From: Chloroflexota bacterium
GTDB taxonomy: Bacteria > Chloroflexota > Anaerolineae > Ardenticatenales > JAADHH01
Assembly: GCA_013151955.1 (NCBI GenBank)
Contig: JAADHH010000048.1
Location: 1 to 32,779 of the forward strand
Direction of reading: 5' to 3'
DNA length: 32,779 nt
In this document: positions 1 to 7,868 of the stretch, one piece after another
Layout of the letters: each line of letters starts with the position of its first letter
Position numbering within the stretch: position 1 is the first letter of the stretch
The notes under the pieces: model-generated
The model's input: only the letters and a program-made list of their open reading frames with translations
What the model was told of the DNA's origin: nothing
Databases searched by the model: none
Position numbers and translations under genes: made by a program

Positions 1-2
1 CG

Positions 3-200
3 GCGGTTTTCTATATGGCCTTGGCGCGCGGCGGGCTGACGCCGGAAGAGGCAGTCTACATCGGAGACGCCTACCCCCTGGACGTGATCGGGGCAACTGC
101 CACCGGCATCACTCCGGTGCTCATCGTGCGCGACGGCGAGATCCCCGCGCTCGATTGCCCCGCCATCCGCAACCTGCCGGCCATCCTCGATTTGCTCTGA
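3..200 (+). CDS. HAD-superfamily hydrolase, C-terminal fragment
   Basis: This is the 3' end of a gene that begins before the window; the frame is open from the first complete codon and stops at 200. The visible 60-odd residues contain the HAD motif IV region (PEEAVYIGDAYPLDVIGA), where the acidic GD...D residues bind the catalytic magnesium, followed by the usual small-residue stretch (GATATGITPVL) and a C-terminal helix. Family knowledge: HAD hydrolases of this kind dephosphorylate small phosphometabolites in the cytoplasm. The substrate cannot be told because the nucleophile DxD motif and cap domain are outside the window. An ATG at 15 is internal to the conserved domain and is not a plausible start. 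Confidence 0.8.
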   Translation, partial: AVFYMALARGGLTPEEAVYIGDAYPLDVIGATATGITPVLIVRDGEIPALDCPAIRNLPAILDLL

Positions 201-215
201 ACCATTCTTGAAGTT

Positions 216-248
216 AGAAGTTCAACTTCTCAGAGAAGTTGAACTTCT
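216..248. repeat. Nested palindromic repeat, AGAAGTT family, copy 1
   Basis: AGAAGTTCAACTTCTC is followed by one base (A) and then its perfect reverse complement, giving a 16-bp stem. Each half is itself a palindrome (AGAAGTT-C-AACTTCT), so the sequence can fold as one long hairpin or two small ones. A further GAAGTT lies just upstream at 210-215. A second copy with the same architecture is at 9455-9487. It lies between the HAD gene stop and the ABC transporter promoter, with no T-run typical of an intrinsic terminator. Confidence 0.85.
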
Positions 249-289
249 CGTTCTTGGGCGAAATCGGCCCCAGAGCCCCAGAATTCCTA

Positions 290-318
290 TTGTCATTCTC
301 CTGAAAACGTGATATACT
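290..318 (+). promoter_or_regulatory. Sigma70-type promoter of the ABC transporter operon
   Basis: TTGTCA at 290-295 and TATACT at 313-318 are separated by exactly 17 bp, each one mismatch from consensus. A transcript would start near 325, about 78 nt before the chosen ATG at 403. This also argues against a start codon at 322, which would be at or before the transcript start. Confidence 0.75.
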
Positions 319-402
319 ACAATGCGAGCAAGCCCGGCGGCGACAGTTCGTAGAAACCGGCACACAAGGCGATATCGACGACGGACGAGAAGAGGCGGAC
401 GT

Positions 403-1347
403 ATGACCATCCACGCAGTTGTTGAGGCCCACGGCCTCACCAAACGGTTCGGGACTTTCACGGCCGTGGATCGCGTGGACCTGCACGTTGCCGAAGGGGA
501 AGTATTGGCGCTGCTGGGGCCCAACGGTGCCGGCAAGACGACGACCGTGCGCTGCCTGGCGGCCATCCTGCGCCCCACCGCCGGCCAGGCCCGCATCGCC
601 GGCCACGACACGGTGGCCGAAGCGCAAACCGTACGCCACCTGGTCGGCCTGCTGACCGAGTTCCCCGGCCTGTACCAGCGCATGCGCCCCCCCGAATACC
701 TGGCCTTTTTCGGCCAACTCCATGAGATGCAGGCCAGCCACATCCGCCAACGCTCCGAGCAACTCATGCGACAATTCGGCCTGTGGGATGCCCGCGACCA
801 CCGCATGGGCGAGTTTTCCAAAGGCATGCAACAGAAGATGGCCCTCATCCGCGCGATGATCCACGACCCCCACGTCCTCTTCCTCGACGAGCCGACCTCG
901 GCGATGGACCCGCAGAGCGCCAAACAGGTCCGCGATGCCATCGCCGCGCTGCGCCGTGAGGGTCGCACGATTTTGCTCTGCACCCACAACCTGGCCGAAG
1001 CCGAAACGCTCGCCGACCGCATCGCCATCATTCGCCGGGGAAAGATCGTGGCCTTGGGTACGCCGGCCGAGTTGAAACATCGCCTGCTGGGCGATCCCCT
1101 CACCGAAGTGCGGCTGACGCAGTCCATAGACGGGTTCCTTTCTCGCGTGACCGATTTGGTGGAGATCGTTGATCATGGCGAAACGTGGTTCCGCTATCGC
1201 GCAGCACGGGCCCAGGAGGTCAACCCGCGCATCGTCCGCCGCCTGACCGAAGCGGGCCATGAAGTGGTCGCCATAGGTGAACTGGAACAACACCTCGAAA
1301 CCGTTTATCTGCGCATCGTGGAAGAGGAACGCGCCGGCAATGAATAG
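403..1347 (+). CDS. ABC transporter ATP-binding protein (ABC-2/NatA-type)
   Basis: A 314-residue cytoplasmic ATPase that energises the membrane protein encoded next. Walker A is GPNGAGKTT (residues 39-47), the signature is the divergent EFSKGMQQK (about 137-145), Walker B is VLFLDEP (158-164) and the H-loop histidine is at 195 (CTHNLAEAE). The divergent signature and the C-terminal extension of about 100 residues are usual in the NatA/DrrA group of exporter ATPases. I chose ATG 403 because AGAGGCGG precedes it and homology begins there; an upstream in-frame ATG at 322 would add 27 arginine-rich residues and coincides with the predicted transcript start. The stop overlaps the permease start by 8 bp, indicating translational coupling. 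The substrate is not evident. Confidence 0.93.
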   Translation: MTIHAVVEAHGLTKRFGTFTAVDRVDLHVAEGEVLALLGPNGAGKTTTVRCLAAILRPTAGQARIAGHDTVAEAQTVRHLVGLLTEFPGLYQRMRPPEYLAFFGQLHEMQASHIRQRSEQLMRQFGLWDARDHRMGEFSKGMQQKMALIRAMIHDPHVLFLDEPTSAMDPQSAKQVRDAIAALRREGRTILLCTHNLAEAETLADRIAIIRRGKIVALGTPAELKHRLLGDPLTEVRLTQSIDGFLSRVTDLVEIVDHGETWFRYRAARAQEVNPRIVRRLTEAGHEVVAIGELEQHLETVYLRIVEEERAGNE

Positions 1348-2812
1348 GACCGCCGTCTCCACGATCATGCGGCGCGAGATGCGCGACAGCTTGCGCGATT
1401 GGCGCATCGTCGCCCCGATCCTCCTGCTTACCCTGGGCTTCCCCTTCCTTATGAACACCACCGCCCTGCTCGTGGAAAACTTCTTGCGCCAGTACAACGC
1501 CGTGATCATTTCTACGCACATGATTCCCTTTGGCCTGATGGTGGTGGGCTTCTTTCCGATCTCCTTCTCTCTGGTCATCGCCCTGGAAACGTTCGTCGGC
1601 GAAAAGGAACGCTATAGCCTGGAACCGTTGCTGAGCACGCCCATCTCCGATGCCGAACTGTACTTGGGAAAGCTACTGGCGGCCGTGCTCCTGCCGTTGG
1701 TGGCCAGCTACATCGGCATGGCTCTGTACCTGGTCAGTGTGATGTGGAACCTGCGCTACCACCCCACCCCCCAAATTCTGGTGCAAGTCTCTCTGCTTAC
1801 GGCGATGGAAGGACTGGTGATGGTCGCCGGAGCCGTCGTCGTCTCCAGTCACACAACAAGCGTACGCGCAGCCAATCTGCTGGCTAGTTTCATCATCGTC
1901 CCCATGGCCTTGCTCGTACAGACCGAAAGCATCCTCATGTTCTGGGGACGATTCGATATGCTCTGGTACATTCTCCTGATCCTGGTCGTCGCCGACTTGG
2001 CCCTCGTCCGTGCCGGTGTGCGCACCTTCAACCGCGAGGAGATTCTCTCGCGCGGAATGGACAACCTGAACCTGGGGCACATCGCACGGTCCTTCCGGGA
2101 CTTTCTGCGCAGCGGATCTCCCACCCACGGCGATACGAACGCGGAACCTGTCCCCTGGTGGCGACGGCTGCTGGCTCTTTATCGCCATGACCTGCCTCGC
2201 TTGCTTTGGCGGGAGCGCTCCACATTGGGTGTGGCGGCCCTCATGCTGGCCGCCGGGGTGGGACTGGGGGCCTATTATGCCTGGCGCTATCCCCTCCCCC
2301 AGGGCATTATACCGCTGGACCATTTGACCGATAGAATTTTGCAGGCACAGGGATCACCGGTAACACCCGGTTGGAGTTGGCTGCCGGCCATCAGCACGCG
2401 CGCCATTTTCTTGCACAATATGCGTGTGCTCCTGCTGGGGGCGTTGCTCGCCCCCCTCTCGTTTGGCGCGCTAACGCTCATCCTGCTGCTGGCTCCGATG
2501 ACCATGGTGGGATTCCTGGCTGCCCAGGTCTCGATCGTGGGGGGCAACCCCTGGACTTTCCTGGCCGCCTTCATCCTGCCGCACGGCTGGCTGGAAGTGC
2601 CGGCCGCGGTCATCGCCACTGCCTTCGCCTTCCGACTGGGGGCCGTACTGATGGCTCCGCCGAAAGACTCCACCGCCGGCGAGGCCCTGATCCAGGCCGC
2701 CGCAGATTTTGTCAAAGTGTTTGTCTTGCTGGTGCTCCCCCTGCTGGCAATGGCTGCCCTAACGGAAGCACGCATCACGCCACAAGTCGTCTTGTGGGTG
2801 TATGGACGGTAG
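1340..2812 (+). CDS. ABC-2 permease with C-terminal SpoIIM-like domain
   Basis: A 490-residue multi-pass membrane protein, partner of the ATPase it overlaps by 8 bp. Residues 1-230 look like a NatB/ABC-2 permease: an N-terminal membrane segment and the characteristic cytoplasmic-helix motif GEKERYSLEPLLSTPISDAEL followed by LGKLLA (about 87-113), then several hydrophobic segments. After a hydrophilic linker (about 230-290) the C-terminal part starts with a membrane helix and continues with features of the SpoIIM/DUF95 family: IFLHNMRV (356-363), a glycine-rich hydrophobic core and LPHGWLE (413-419), then a closing hydrophobic segment. The SpoIIM assignment is from motif recognition. ATG 1340 is preferred over an in-frame 1277 because it gives the normal coupled overlap. 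Exporter substrate unknown. Confidence 0.85.
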   Translation: MNRTAVSTIMRREMRDSLRDWRIVAPILLLTLGFPFLMNTTALLVENFLRQYNAVIISTHMIPFGLMVVGFFPISFSLVIALETFVGEKERYSLEPLLSTPISDAELYLGKLLAAVLLPLVASYIGMALYLVSVMWNLRYHPTPQILVQVSLLTAMEGLVMVAGAVVVSSHTTSVRAANLLASFIIVPMALLVQTESILMFWGRFDMLWYILLILVVADLALVRAGVRTFNREEILSRGMDNLNLGHIARSFRDFLRSGSPTHGDTNAEPVPWWRRLLALYRHDLPRLLWRERSTLGVAALMLAAGVGLGAYYAWRYPLPQGIIPLDHLTDRILQAQGSPVTPGWSWLPAISTRAIFLHNMRVLLLGALLAPLSFGALTLILLLAPMTMVGFLAAQVSIVGGNPWTFLAAFILPHGWLEVPAAVIATAFAFRLGAVLMAPPKDSTAGEALIQAAADFVKVFVLLVLPLLAMAALTEARITPQVVLWVYGR

Positions 2813-2946
2813 GCAATGGTCAACGGCCAATGGGTAGGGGGCAGGGGGCAACGGCCAATGGGCAACACGCGATACGCAACACGCAGTACGAACCATGCCA
2901 ATCCAAAATCGCAAAGCTAAAATCTAAAATCATGCGGGGGGGTCTA
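2813..2946. repeat. Intergenic block of degenerate word repeats
   Basis: The 134 bp between the permease and the ArgH-like gene are built from drifting short words: caatgg/ccaatggg/gggcaac repeats, then acgcgatacgcaacacgcagtacg, then aatc-gcaaagc-taaaatc-taaaatc. The same acgcaacacgcaatacg word occurs at about 6812-6825, 27947-27960 and 32580-32600. No gene, terminator or strong promoter is visible. Confidence 0.7.
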
Positions 2947-4467
2947 ATGTCGAAAAAAGGGGAAAGCGACTACCTCGGACTGGGCAGTCGCCTGCGCGAG
3001 ACGGCTGCACCGGAACTGGTTGAATCGGCCTACCGCTTTGAATTGAAAGATGCGCCCATCCTCTACCGGGGGTTGAGCCTGGCCGACATAGCCCACTTGC
3101 TCATGCTGCTGGAGGTGGGAGTGGTGCCGCGCGAGGCCGGTGGCCCCCTTCTGGCCGCCTTGCTGGAGCTGCACGACACGCCGCTGGACGAGATTCCCCT
3201 CGACGTAGCCCTCGGCGATGTTTATAACAGCCGCGAACGATTGCTCAAGCAGCGCGTGCCCGATGTTGCCGGCTGGCTGCACGCCGGCCGTCCCCGCCGG
3301 GAGGCCAGCACCATTGCCTACCTCATCGCTCTGCGTAACCGCCTCCTCGACCTGGTCGCTGCGCTCGCAGCCTACAGCCGGGCCCTGACCGGACGGGCCG
3401 GCGAGCACGTAGACACAATCATGCCGGACTACACCTACTTGCAACACGCCCACCCCACCACGCTTGCCCACTACCTGCTCGCCTTCGCCTACCCCGTCCT
3501 GCGCGATTTCGACCGTTTGCTAGGCCTGTTCCGGCGGGTGAACACCGGCCCGGGCGGCGCGGGCAGCATCAATGGGTCCCGCCTGCCGTTGAACCGCCGG
3601 CGGCTGGCCGAATTGCTCGGCTTCGACGGGGTCACTGTCAACACGCGAGACGCTATGTGGCAGGCCGACGGCCCCATCGAGGTCAGCGGCACTGTCGTCG
3701 CCGCCCTGATCAACGTGGACCGGCTGGCCGAGGACTTGCAAATCTGGACCACACGCGAATTCAACCTGATCGAGCTGGCCGACCGGCACACCCGCACCAG
3801 CGTGATCATGCCCCAGAAGAAGAACCCCTACTCGCTGGCCTACGTGCGGGGGGTCACCGCCAATCTGATCGGCAAAACGGCGAGCATGGCCGCCTACGGA
3901 CAGACGCCGTCTGGTCAAGTGGACAATCGCATCTTTGCGTACGGGGAACTGCCTCTCGCCGTGGAGCGCGCGACGCAGGCCGTTCGACTGATGGCCGGCG
4001 TGTTGCAGGGCCTCTCGGTCAACACCGAACTGATGGCCCGGCGCGCAGCCGAGGGCTACGCCCAATCCACCGACCTGGCCGATGTGATCATGCAGGAAAC
4101 CGGCCTGGATTTCCGCACGGCCCACGAGATTGTCGGCCTTGTTGTACGCAACGCGCTGGACCGTAGTGTGCCCGCCACCGCAATCACGCCGGCGATGGTA
4201 GACGAAGCCGCGCGCGCGATGGTCGGCCATGCGCTGGGGTTATCTGCCGGAGTCGTCGCCGGCGCGCTGGACCCGCACGCGTTGGTGAACGCCCGCGTGG
4301 GGCTGGGGGGGGCAGCGCCGGGGCCGGTGCGCGAGATGATCCGCGAATGTCGCCGGCGCACCGACGAAGCTGTACGTTGGCAAGAGGGTATGACAATGAA
4401 GCTGCAACAAGTTGAAGAGGAGTTGGTGACGCGAGCTAGAACGCTGGCCTATGCGGAACGGGGATGA
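2947..4467 (+). CDS. Divergent argininosuccinate lyase-family protein
   Basis: A 506-residue member of the aspartase/fumarase superfamily, whose members cleave C-N bonds releasing fumarate or a related product. The signature TSVIMPQKKN (284-293) keeps the first serine, which in this superfamily is the catalytic base, and the MPxKxN lysine and asparagine. Three positions depart from true ArgH: the N-terminal LWGGRF motif is absent; the substrate loop HTGRSRND reads HAGRPRREA (112-120); and the conserved THLQ histidine is tyrosine in DYTYLQHAHP (161-170). The canonical ArgH lies 3.5 kb downstream, so this copy is probably not for arginine synthesis. EDDS-lyase-like or another N-substituted aspartate lyase is possible. 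ATG 2947 follows a G-rich run; ATG 2932 is an in-frame alternative. Confidence 0.85.
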   Translation: MSKKGESDYLGLGSRLRETAAPELVESAYRFELKDAPILYRGLSLADIAHLLMLLEVGVVPREAGGPLLAALLELHDTPLDEIPLDVALGDVYNSRERLLKQRVPDVAGWLHAGRPRREASTIAYLIALRNRLLDLVAALAAYSRALTGRAGEHVDTIMPDYTYLQHAHPTTLAHYLLAFAYPVLRDFDRLLGLFRRVNTGPGGAGSINGSRLPLNRRRLAELLGFDGVTVNTRDAMWQADGPIEVSGTVVAALINVDRLAEDLQIWTTREFNLIELADRHTRTSVIMPQKKNPYSLAYVRGVTANLIGKTASMAAYGQTPSGQVDNRIFAYGELPLAVERATQAVRLMAGVLQGLSVNTELMARRAAEGYAQSTDLADVIMQETGLDFRTAHEIVGLVVRNALDRSVPATAITPAMVDEAARAMVGHALGLSAGVVAGALDPHALVNARVGLGGAAPGPVREMIRECRRRTDEAVRWQEGMTMKLQQVEEELVTRARTLAYAERG

Positions 4468-4478
4468 AGAGCAGGGCG

Positions 4479-4934
4479 TCAGGGCTGTATATCCGTGAGC
4501 AACATACGCACACGCGATACAAATTCACCCGGGCGCAGAACGGTAACGTCTGGGTGTCCCGGCTGAAAGTGGCGCTGATTGAAAGTAAGCAACCACGGGC
4601 ACGCTGCCTGCATCGCTGCGACCAAAATCGGCAGGTCCTTGGGGTCAGCCATGCCGACGAAAGGCACGAGGTCTTCCCGTTGAGGATCAGAAACCATGTG
4701 CAAGGACCGGTCCACAATCAGCCGAAATGTGGGAAGTGCCTGAGGCAACTTCTCAGCAAGATTGCGTTCGACCTCTACAATCACTTGCTCTGATGCAATC
4801 GCTTTGATTAGTGTGATCTCCGCCATGCGCAAGACGACCAAGCTGGCACTGTGCTTGCTGGGAGACGCAGCAGCAGCAAAGAGCACATCCGCATCCACGA
4901 ACACACGCGGGCTATGCGGTCCGCTCATCACCAT
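4479..4934 (-). CDS. PIN-domain toxin-like protein
   Basis: A 151-residue protein, the second gene of a reversed toxin-antitoxin pair. It opens with a PIN-type strand and first acidic residue (RVFVDADVLFAAA), has a conserved acidic/helix region (ASEQVIVEVERNLAEKL) and a later acidic cluster (GMADPKDLPILVAAMQA then LLTFNQRHF), the pattern expected of Mg-dependent PIN RNases. ATG 4934 is preferred because AGGA sits 5 nt upstream; ATG 4928 is an alternative. The gene overlaps the antitoxin by 23 bp, so translation is coupled. It converges with the ArgH-like gene across only 11 bp. Functional toxicity is inferred from family and gene order. Confidence 0.8.
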   Translation of the reverse strand: MVMSGPHSPRVFVDADVLFAAAASPSKHSASLVVLRMAEITLIKAIASEQVIVEVERNLAEKLPQALPTFRLIVDRSLHMVSDPQREDLVPFVGMADPKDLPILVAAMQAACPWLLTFNQRHFQPGHPDVTVLRPGEFVSRVRMLLTDIQP

Positions 4935-5190
4935 ATTTTTCCTGGTAATACCGCTCTCGTTGCTCACGCAGATTGTTGAGTAAGTCCTCTGTGCTCAGGC
5001 CGGCCGCCAGACGTGCTTTCTCTATTTCACGGGCCAACTCCGGCACCATGGGCACCATCCGCGTCAGCACAAAGATACCGTCGAGGTCCACGAGACGAAA
5101 GGTGTCCCCCCTACGGATACGATACTTCTCACGCAATGCAGCCGGAAGCGTAAGCGTTCCCCTCTGCCGCACCTGAACTGTCATTGTCAT
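4912..5190 (-). CDS. AbrB/MazE-type antitoxin
   Basis: A 92-residue protein. Residues 3-46 form a swapped-hairpin AbrB (SpoVT-AbrB) DNA-binding domain: VQVRQRGTLTLPAALREKY, then RRGDTFRLVDLDGIFVLTR. The remaining half is charged and helical (ELAREIEKARLAAG...LREQRERYYQEKYGDE), as expected for the part that binds and neutralises the toxin. AAAGGAG lies 7 nt before ATG 5190. It is the promoter-proximal gene, as is usual for such modules, and a palindrome sits at its promoter (5212-5240), consistent with autorepression. The 23-bp overlap with the PIN gene supports joint expression. Confidence 0.87.
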   Translation of the reverse strand: MTMTVQVRQRGTLTLPAALREKYRIRRGDTFRLVDLDGIFVLTRMVPMVPELAREIEKARLAAGLSTEDLLNNLREQRERYYQEKYGDERTA

Positions 5191-5211
5191 CGGTCGCTCC
5201 TTTCCGTATTT

Positions 5212-5240
5212 CTGATATTGCAGATTATCTGCGCTATCAG
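5212..5240. promoter_or_regulatory. Palindromic operator of the toxin-antitoxin pair
   Basis: Two 14-bp arms around a central T: CTGATAttGCAGAT and ATCTGCgcTATCAG, complementary except at two positions. On the minus strand it begins at the end of the -10 box of the antitoxin promoter and covers the transcript start, the expected place for AbrB-type autorepression. Binding by this antitoxin is inferred. Confidence 0.7.
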
Positions 5241-5267
5241 TATACCCTCAAACGAACAACAAGGCAA
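5239..5267 (-). promoter_or_regulatory. Promoter of the toxin-antitoxin operon
   Basis: On the minus strand, TTGCCT (5267-5262) and TATACT (5244-5239) are separated by 17 bp. The -10 box abuts and partly overlaps the palindrome at 5212-5240. Confidence 0.65.
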
Positions 5268-5318
5268 ACCAATCGGGGCTTGCAGCGAACCGCTGCGCAA
5301 GCCCATTCATTCGACCCT

Positions 5319-5347
5319 TTGACAAGGCTGCCGTTTCGTGGTATAAC
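5319..5347 (+). promoter_or_regulatory. Sigma70-type promoter of the PurB-like gene
   Basis: A perfect TTGACA at 5319-5324, 17 bp, then TATAAC at 5342-5347 with a TGG extended -10 just before it. The transcript would start near 5354 and carry a leader of about 58 nt to the ATG at 5412. It shows that the PurB-like gene starts its own transcription unit, back to back with the toxin-antitoxin promoter about 75 bp away. Confidence 0.8.
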
Positions 5348-5411
5348 TGAACAGCATGGCTACATACGTATGCTTTCAAACGTTGGAAGGGGAAAGACAC
5401 AGGAGGTCATA

Positions 5412-6782
5412 ATGTCCACACATATCATCGACTCGCTGATCTACCGCGACGCGTGGGGCAGCGACGAAATGCGCGCCATCTTCGACGATGTGCCCCAAAC
5501 ACAAGGCTGGCTCGATGTGATCGCTGCGTTGGCCCAGGCCCAGGCCGAAGTCGGCCTGATCCCCAAAGACGCTGCCCTGGAAATCACCCGCATCTGCAAG
5601 GTCGAGAATCTGGACATGGCAGCCCTGCGCCAGGGGTACCGCGAAACGGGCCATTCCACGATGGGCCTGATCCGTGAGCTGAAGAAGCTCTGTCGCGGGG
5701 AGGCCGGCGAATGGGTCTACTACGGCGCAACGGTCCAAGACATCGTAGATACCTGGTACAGCATCGCGCTGCTCAAGGCGTGGGACATCCTCTTCCGCGA
5801 CCTGCGCGAGATCGAGGCCATCCTCGTGGACCTGGCCGAGACGCACCGCGATACCGTGATGGTGGGACGCACACACGGACAGGCCGGCCTGCCTATCACC
5901 TTCGGGTTCAAGGTGGCCGTGTGGGTGCGCGAAATCGCCCGCCACCGGGAACGCCTGCGCGCCGTGCGCCCTCGCCTGGAAGTAGGCGAGCTGGCCGGCG
6001 GCGTCGGCTCCCTCTCTTCGTTCGGCGACGTAGGTTTCGCGTTGCAGGAACACTTCTTTGCCAAGCTGGGCTTGCGCCCCCCGGACATCGTCTGGAACAC
6101 GGCACGAGACACCTGGGCCGAATTCTTCTCCCTGCTGGTACTCATCGCCGGCACCTGCGATAAGATCGGCCACGAGATCTACAACCTGCAACGCTCCGAC
6201 ATTGGCGAGGTGCGCGAAGGGTTCGTGCGCGGCACCGTCGGCAGCATCACCATGCCGCACAAACGCAACCCCGAAATATCCGAACACCTGGGCACGCTCG
6301 CCCGCCTGATCCGCCACAATGTCGCCGTGTTGACCGAGAGCCTCGTACACGATCATGAACGGGATGGCCGCGCCTGGAAATCGGAGTGGGCCGTCATCGG
6401 ACCGGTTTGCGTGATGGCCGGGGCCATGCTCCGCCTGACGAAACAGATGTGTACCCACTTGGACGTGGATGCGGCCGGGATGCGGGCCAACCTGGAGGCG
6501 ACGCAAGGCTACATCCTCTCCGAGGCGGTGATGCTGACCCTGGCCCAAAGAATCGGCAAGCAAACCGCGCACGAAATCGTCTACGAACGGTCCATGCGCG
6601 CCTTCGAGGCCGGCCGGCCGCTGAAGGACGCCCTGCTGGAGGACGAACAGTTACGCGCCCATCTCGCGCCGGAGGAAATCGAAGACCTCTTCGACTATCG
6701 CCGGCATACCGGCCTGTGTGGCGAATTCGTGGACCGCGTGGTGGCCATGACGAAGGGGGAACGTGGAGCGGAGAGCGTATAG
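5412..6782 (+). CDS. Adenylosuccinate lyase/CMLE-family lyase
   Basis: A 456-residue aspartase/fumarase superfamily enzyme. Visible motifs: GATVQDIVDT (105-114, first conserved region), GRTHGQAGLPITFG (152-165, with the catalytic histidine at 155) and the signature GSITMPHKRNP (277-287, catalytic-loop serine at 278). Its length and motifs fit adenylosuccinate lyase and 3-carboxy-cis,cis-muconate cycloisomerase; the second signature residue pair (SI rather than SS) and the absence of purine genes nearby make a housekeeping PurB role uncertain. ATG 5412 follows a full AGGAGGT (5401-5407). It is followed by the PLP-enzyme gene after a 105-bp repeat block and may be co-transcribed with it. Substrate unknown. 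Confidence 0.85.
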   Translation: MSTHIIDSLIYRDAWGSDEMRAIFDDVPQTQGWLDVIAALAQAQAEVGLIPKDAALEITRICKVENLDMAALRQGYRETGHSTMGLIRELKKLCRGEAGEWVYYGATVQDIVDTWYSIALLKAWDILFRDLREIEAILVDLAETHRDTVMVGRTHGQAGLPITFGFKVAVWVREIARHRERLRAVRPRLEVGELAGGVGSLSSFGDVGFALQEHFFAKLGLRPPDIVWNTARDTWAEFFSLLVLIAGTCDKIGHEIYNLQRSDIGEVREGFVRGTVGSITMPHKRNPEISEHLGTLARLIRHNVAVLTESLVHDHERDGRAWKSEWAVIGPVCVMAGAMLRLTKQMCTHLDVDAAGMRANLEATQGYILSEAVMLTLAQRIGKQTAHEIVYERSMRAFEAGRPLKDALLEDEQLRAHLAPEEIEDLFDYRRHTGLCGEFVDRVVAMTKGERGAESV

Positions 6783-6876
6783 CGTGATGCGTGGTGCGGG
6801 GAGCGACGGAATACGCAACACGCAACTCAAAACTCGAAACCCGAAACTCGAAACCCGTCGTCTGTTTTCAAAGCAG
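6783..6876 (+). repeat. Word-repeat block ending in CTGTTTTCAAAGCAG (copy A)
   Basis: Between the two genes lie drifting words: gcgtgatgcgtggtgcgg, ggaatacgcaacacgcaac, then tandem-like aaactcgaaacccg units (about 6827-6858). The block ends with CTGTTTTCAAAGCAG at 6862-6876, a 15-bp near-palindrome found at the edge of other such blocks. The next gene's ribosome-binding site starts immediately after it. Confidence 0.8.
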
Positions 6877-6887
6877 GAGAGAACCAG

Positions 6888-7868
6888 ATGCGACTATCTA
6901 CGATTCCGCGCATTCGCTTGGCCACGCTGCCTACGCCGCTACAAGACGCACCCCGCTTGACGGAGACCCTGGGCGGCCCGCGCATCCTGATCAAACGGGA
7001 CGACCTGACCGGCTTGGGCATGGGGGGCAACAAAGCGCGCAAGCTGGAGTTCTTGCTCGCCGACGCACTGGCCGGGGGAGCGGATACGGTGGTCACGGCC
7101 GGCGGACCGCAATCGAACCACTGCCGCATGACCGCGGCCGCAGCCCGACGACTGGGACTGCACCCGGTGCTGGTCTTCTACGGCGACCCGCCGGCGGAAA
7201 CGCAGGGCAATTTGCTGCTCGACGGAATACTGGGGGCAACGCTCATATATACCGGCAAGCGCGAACGAGCCAGCGTCGATCGTACCCTGGAGGTCGTCTG
7301 TGCCAATTTGCGAGAGGAGGGGCGGATCCCGTACGCGATCCCGCGAGGTGGTGCTGTCCCCCTGGGCGATGCCGGCTATGTGGTCTGTGCGCTGGAGATG
7401 GAGACACAATTCTTCGAGCGAGGCATACAACCCACACACGTCTTTTGTGCCACGGGGTCGTGCGGCACGCAGGCCGGGTTGCTGGCCGGCGCCGTCGCCT
7501 ACCGGGCCGGCTATCGGGTCTGCGGCGTCACCGTGAGCCGGCCACTGGACGAATGTCGCGTGCGCGTCCGCCGGCTGGCCCAAGAAACACTCGCTCTGGT
7601 CGGCGTGGAAGCCGATGTGCCGCCGGAACAGGTCGTCGTCTACGGTGGCTACATCGGCCAAGGGTACGGCATCCCCACAGCGGAGGGCACAGAAGCGATT
7701 CGCCTGCTGGCGCAAACCGAGGGCCTCTTTGCGGATCCGGTCTACACCGGCAAGGCGTTGGCCGGCCTGATAGACCGTATCCGGCGCGGCGAGCTCACCT
7801 CCGAGCACACGGTCGTCTTCCTGCACACCGGGGGGGCGCCGGCGTTATTCGCACACGCCGGCCGGTGA
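6888..7868 (+). CDS. D-cysteine desulfhydrase/ACC deaminase-family PLP enzyme
   Basis: A 326-residue cytoplasmic fold-type II PLP enzyme. KRDDLTGLGMGGNKARKLE (36-54) holds the Schiff-base lysine, Lys49; TAGGPQSNHCRMTAAAAR (about 70-87) is the substrate-carboxylate loop; ATGSCGTQAG resembles the PLP phosphate-binding loop; GYGIPT and a C-terminal HTGG motif complete the family pattern. Family members degrade D-cysteine to pyruvate, sulfide and ammonia or open 1-aminocyclopropane-1-carboxylate; sequence alone does not decide. GGAG lies upstream of ATG 6888. It sits between a PurB-like lyase and canonical argH, so the substrate may be a product of one of the divergent lyases, though this is speculation. 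Confidence 0.87.
   Translation: MRLSTIPRIRLATLPTPLQDAPRLTETLGGPRILIKRDDLTGLGMGGNKARKLEFLLADALAGGADTVVTAGGPQSNHCRMTAAAARRLGLHPVLVFYGDPPAETQGNLLLDGILGATLIYTGKRERASVDRTLEVVCANLREEGRIPYAIPRGGAVPLGDAGYVVCALEMETQFFERGIQPTHVFCATGSCGTQAGLLAGAVAYRAGYRVCGVTVSRPLDECRVRVRRLAQETLALVGVEADVPPEQVVVYGGYIGQGYGIPTAEGTEAIRLLAQTEGLFADPVYTGKALAGLIDRIRRGELTSEHTVVFLHTGGAPALFAHAGR

Noticed and set aside
214-1578. 454-codon open frame on the minus strand opposite the ABC ATPase
   Set aside because: It runs across the ABC promoter and both transporter genes in antisense and its translation shows no domain; a shadow of GC-rich coding DNA.
5276-5303. Hairpin GGGCTTGC-AGCG...CGCT-GC-GCAAGCCC between two promoters as a terminator
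   Set aside because: The stem is bulged, lacks a T-run and lies upstream of both divergent transcripts, so it ends nothing obvious.
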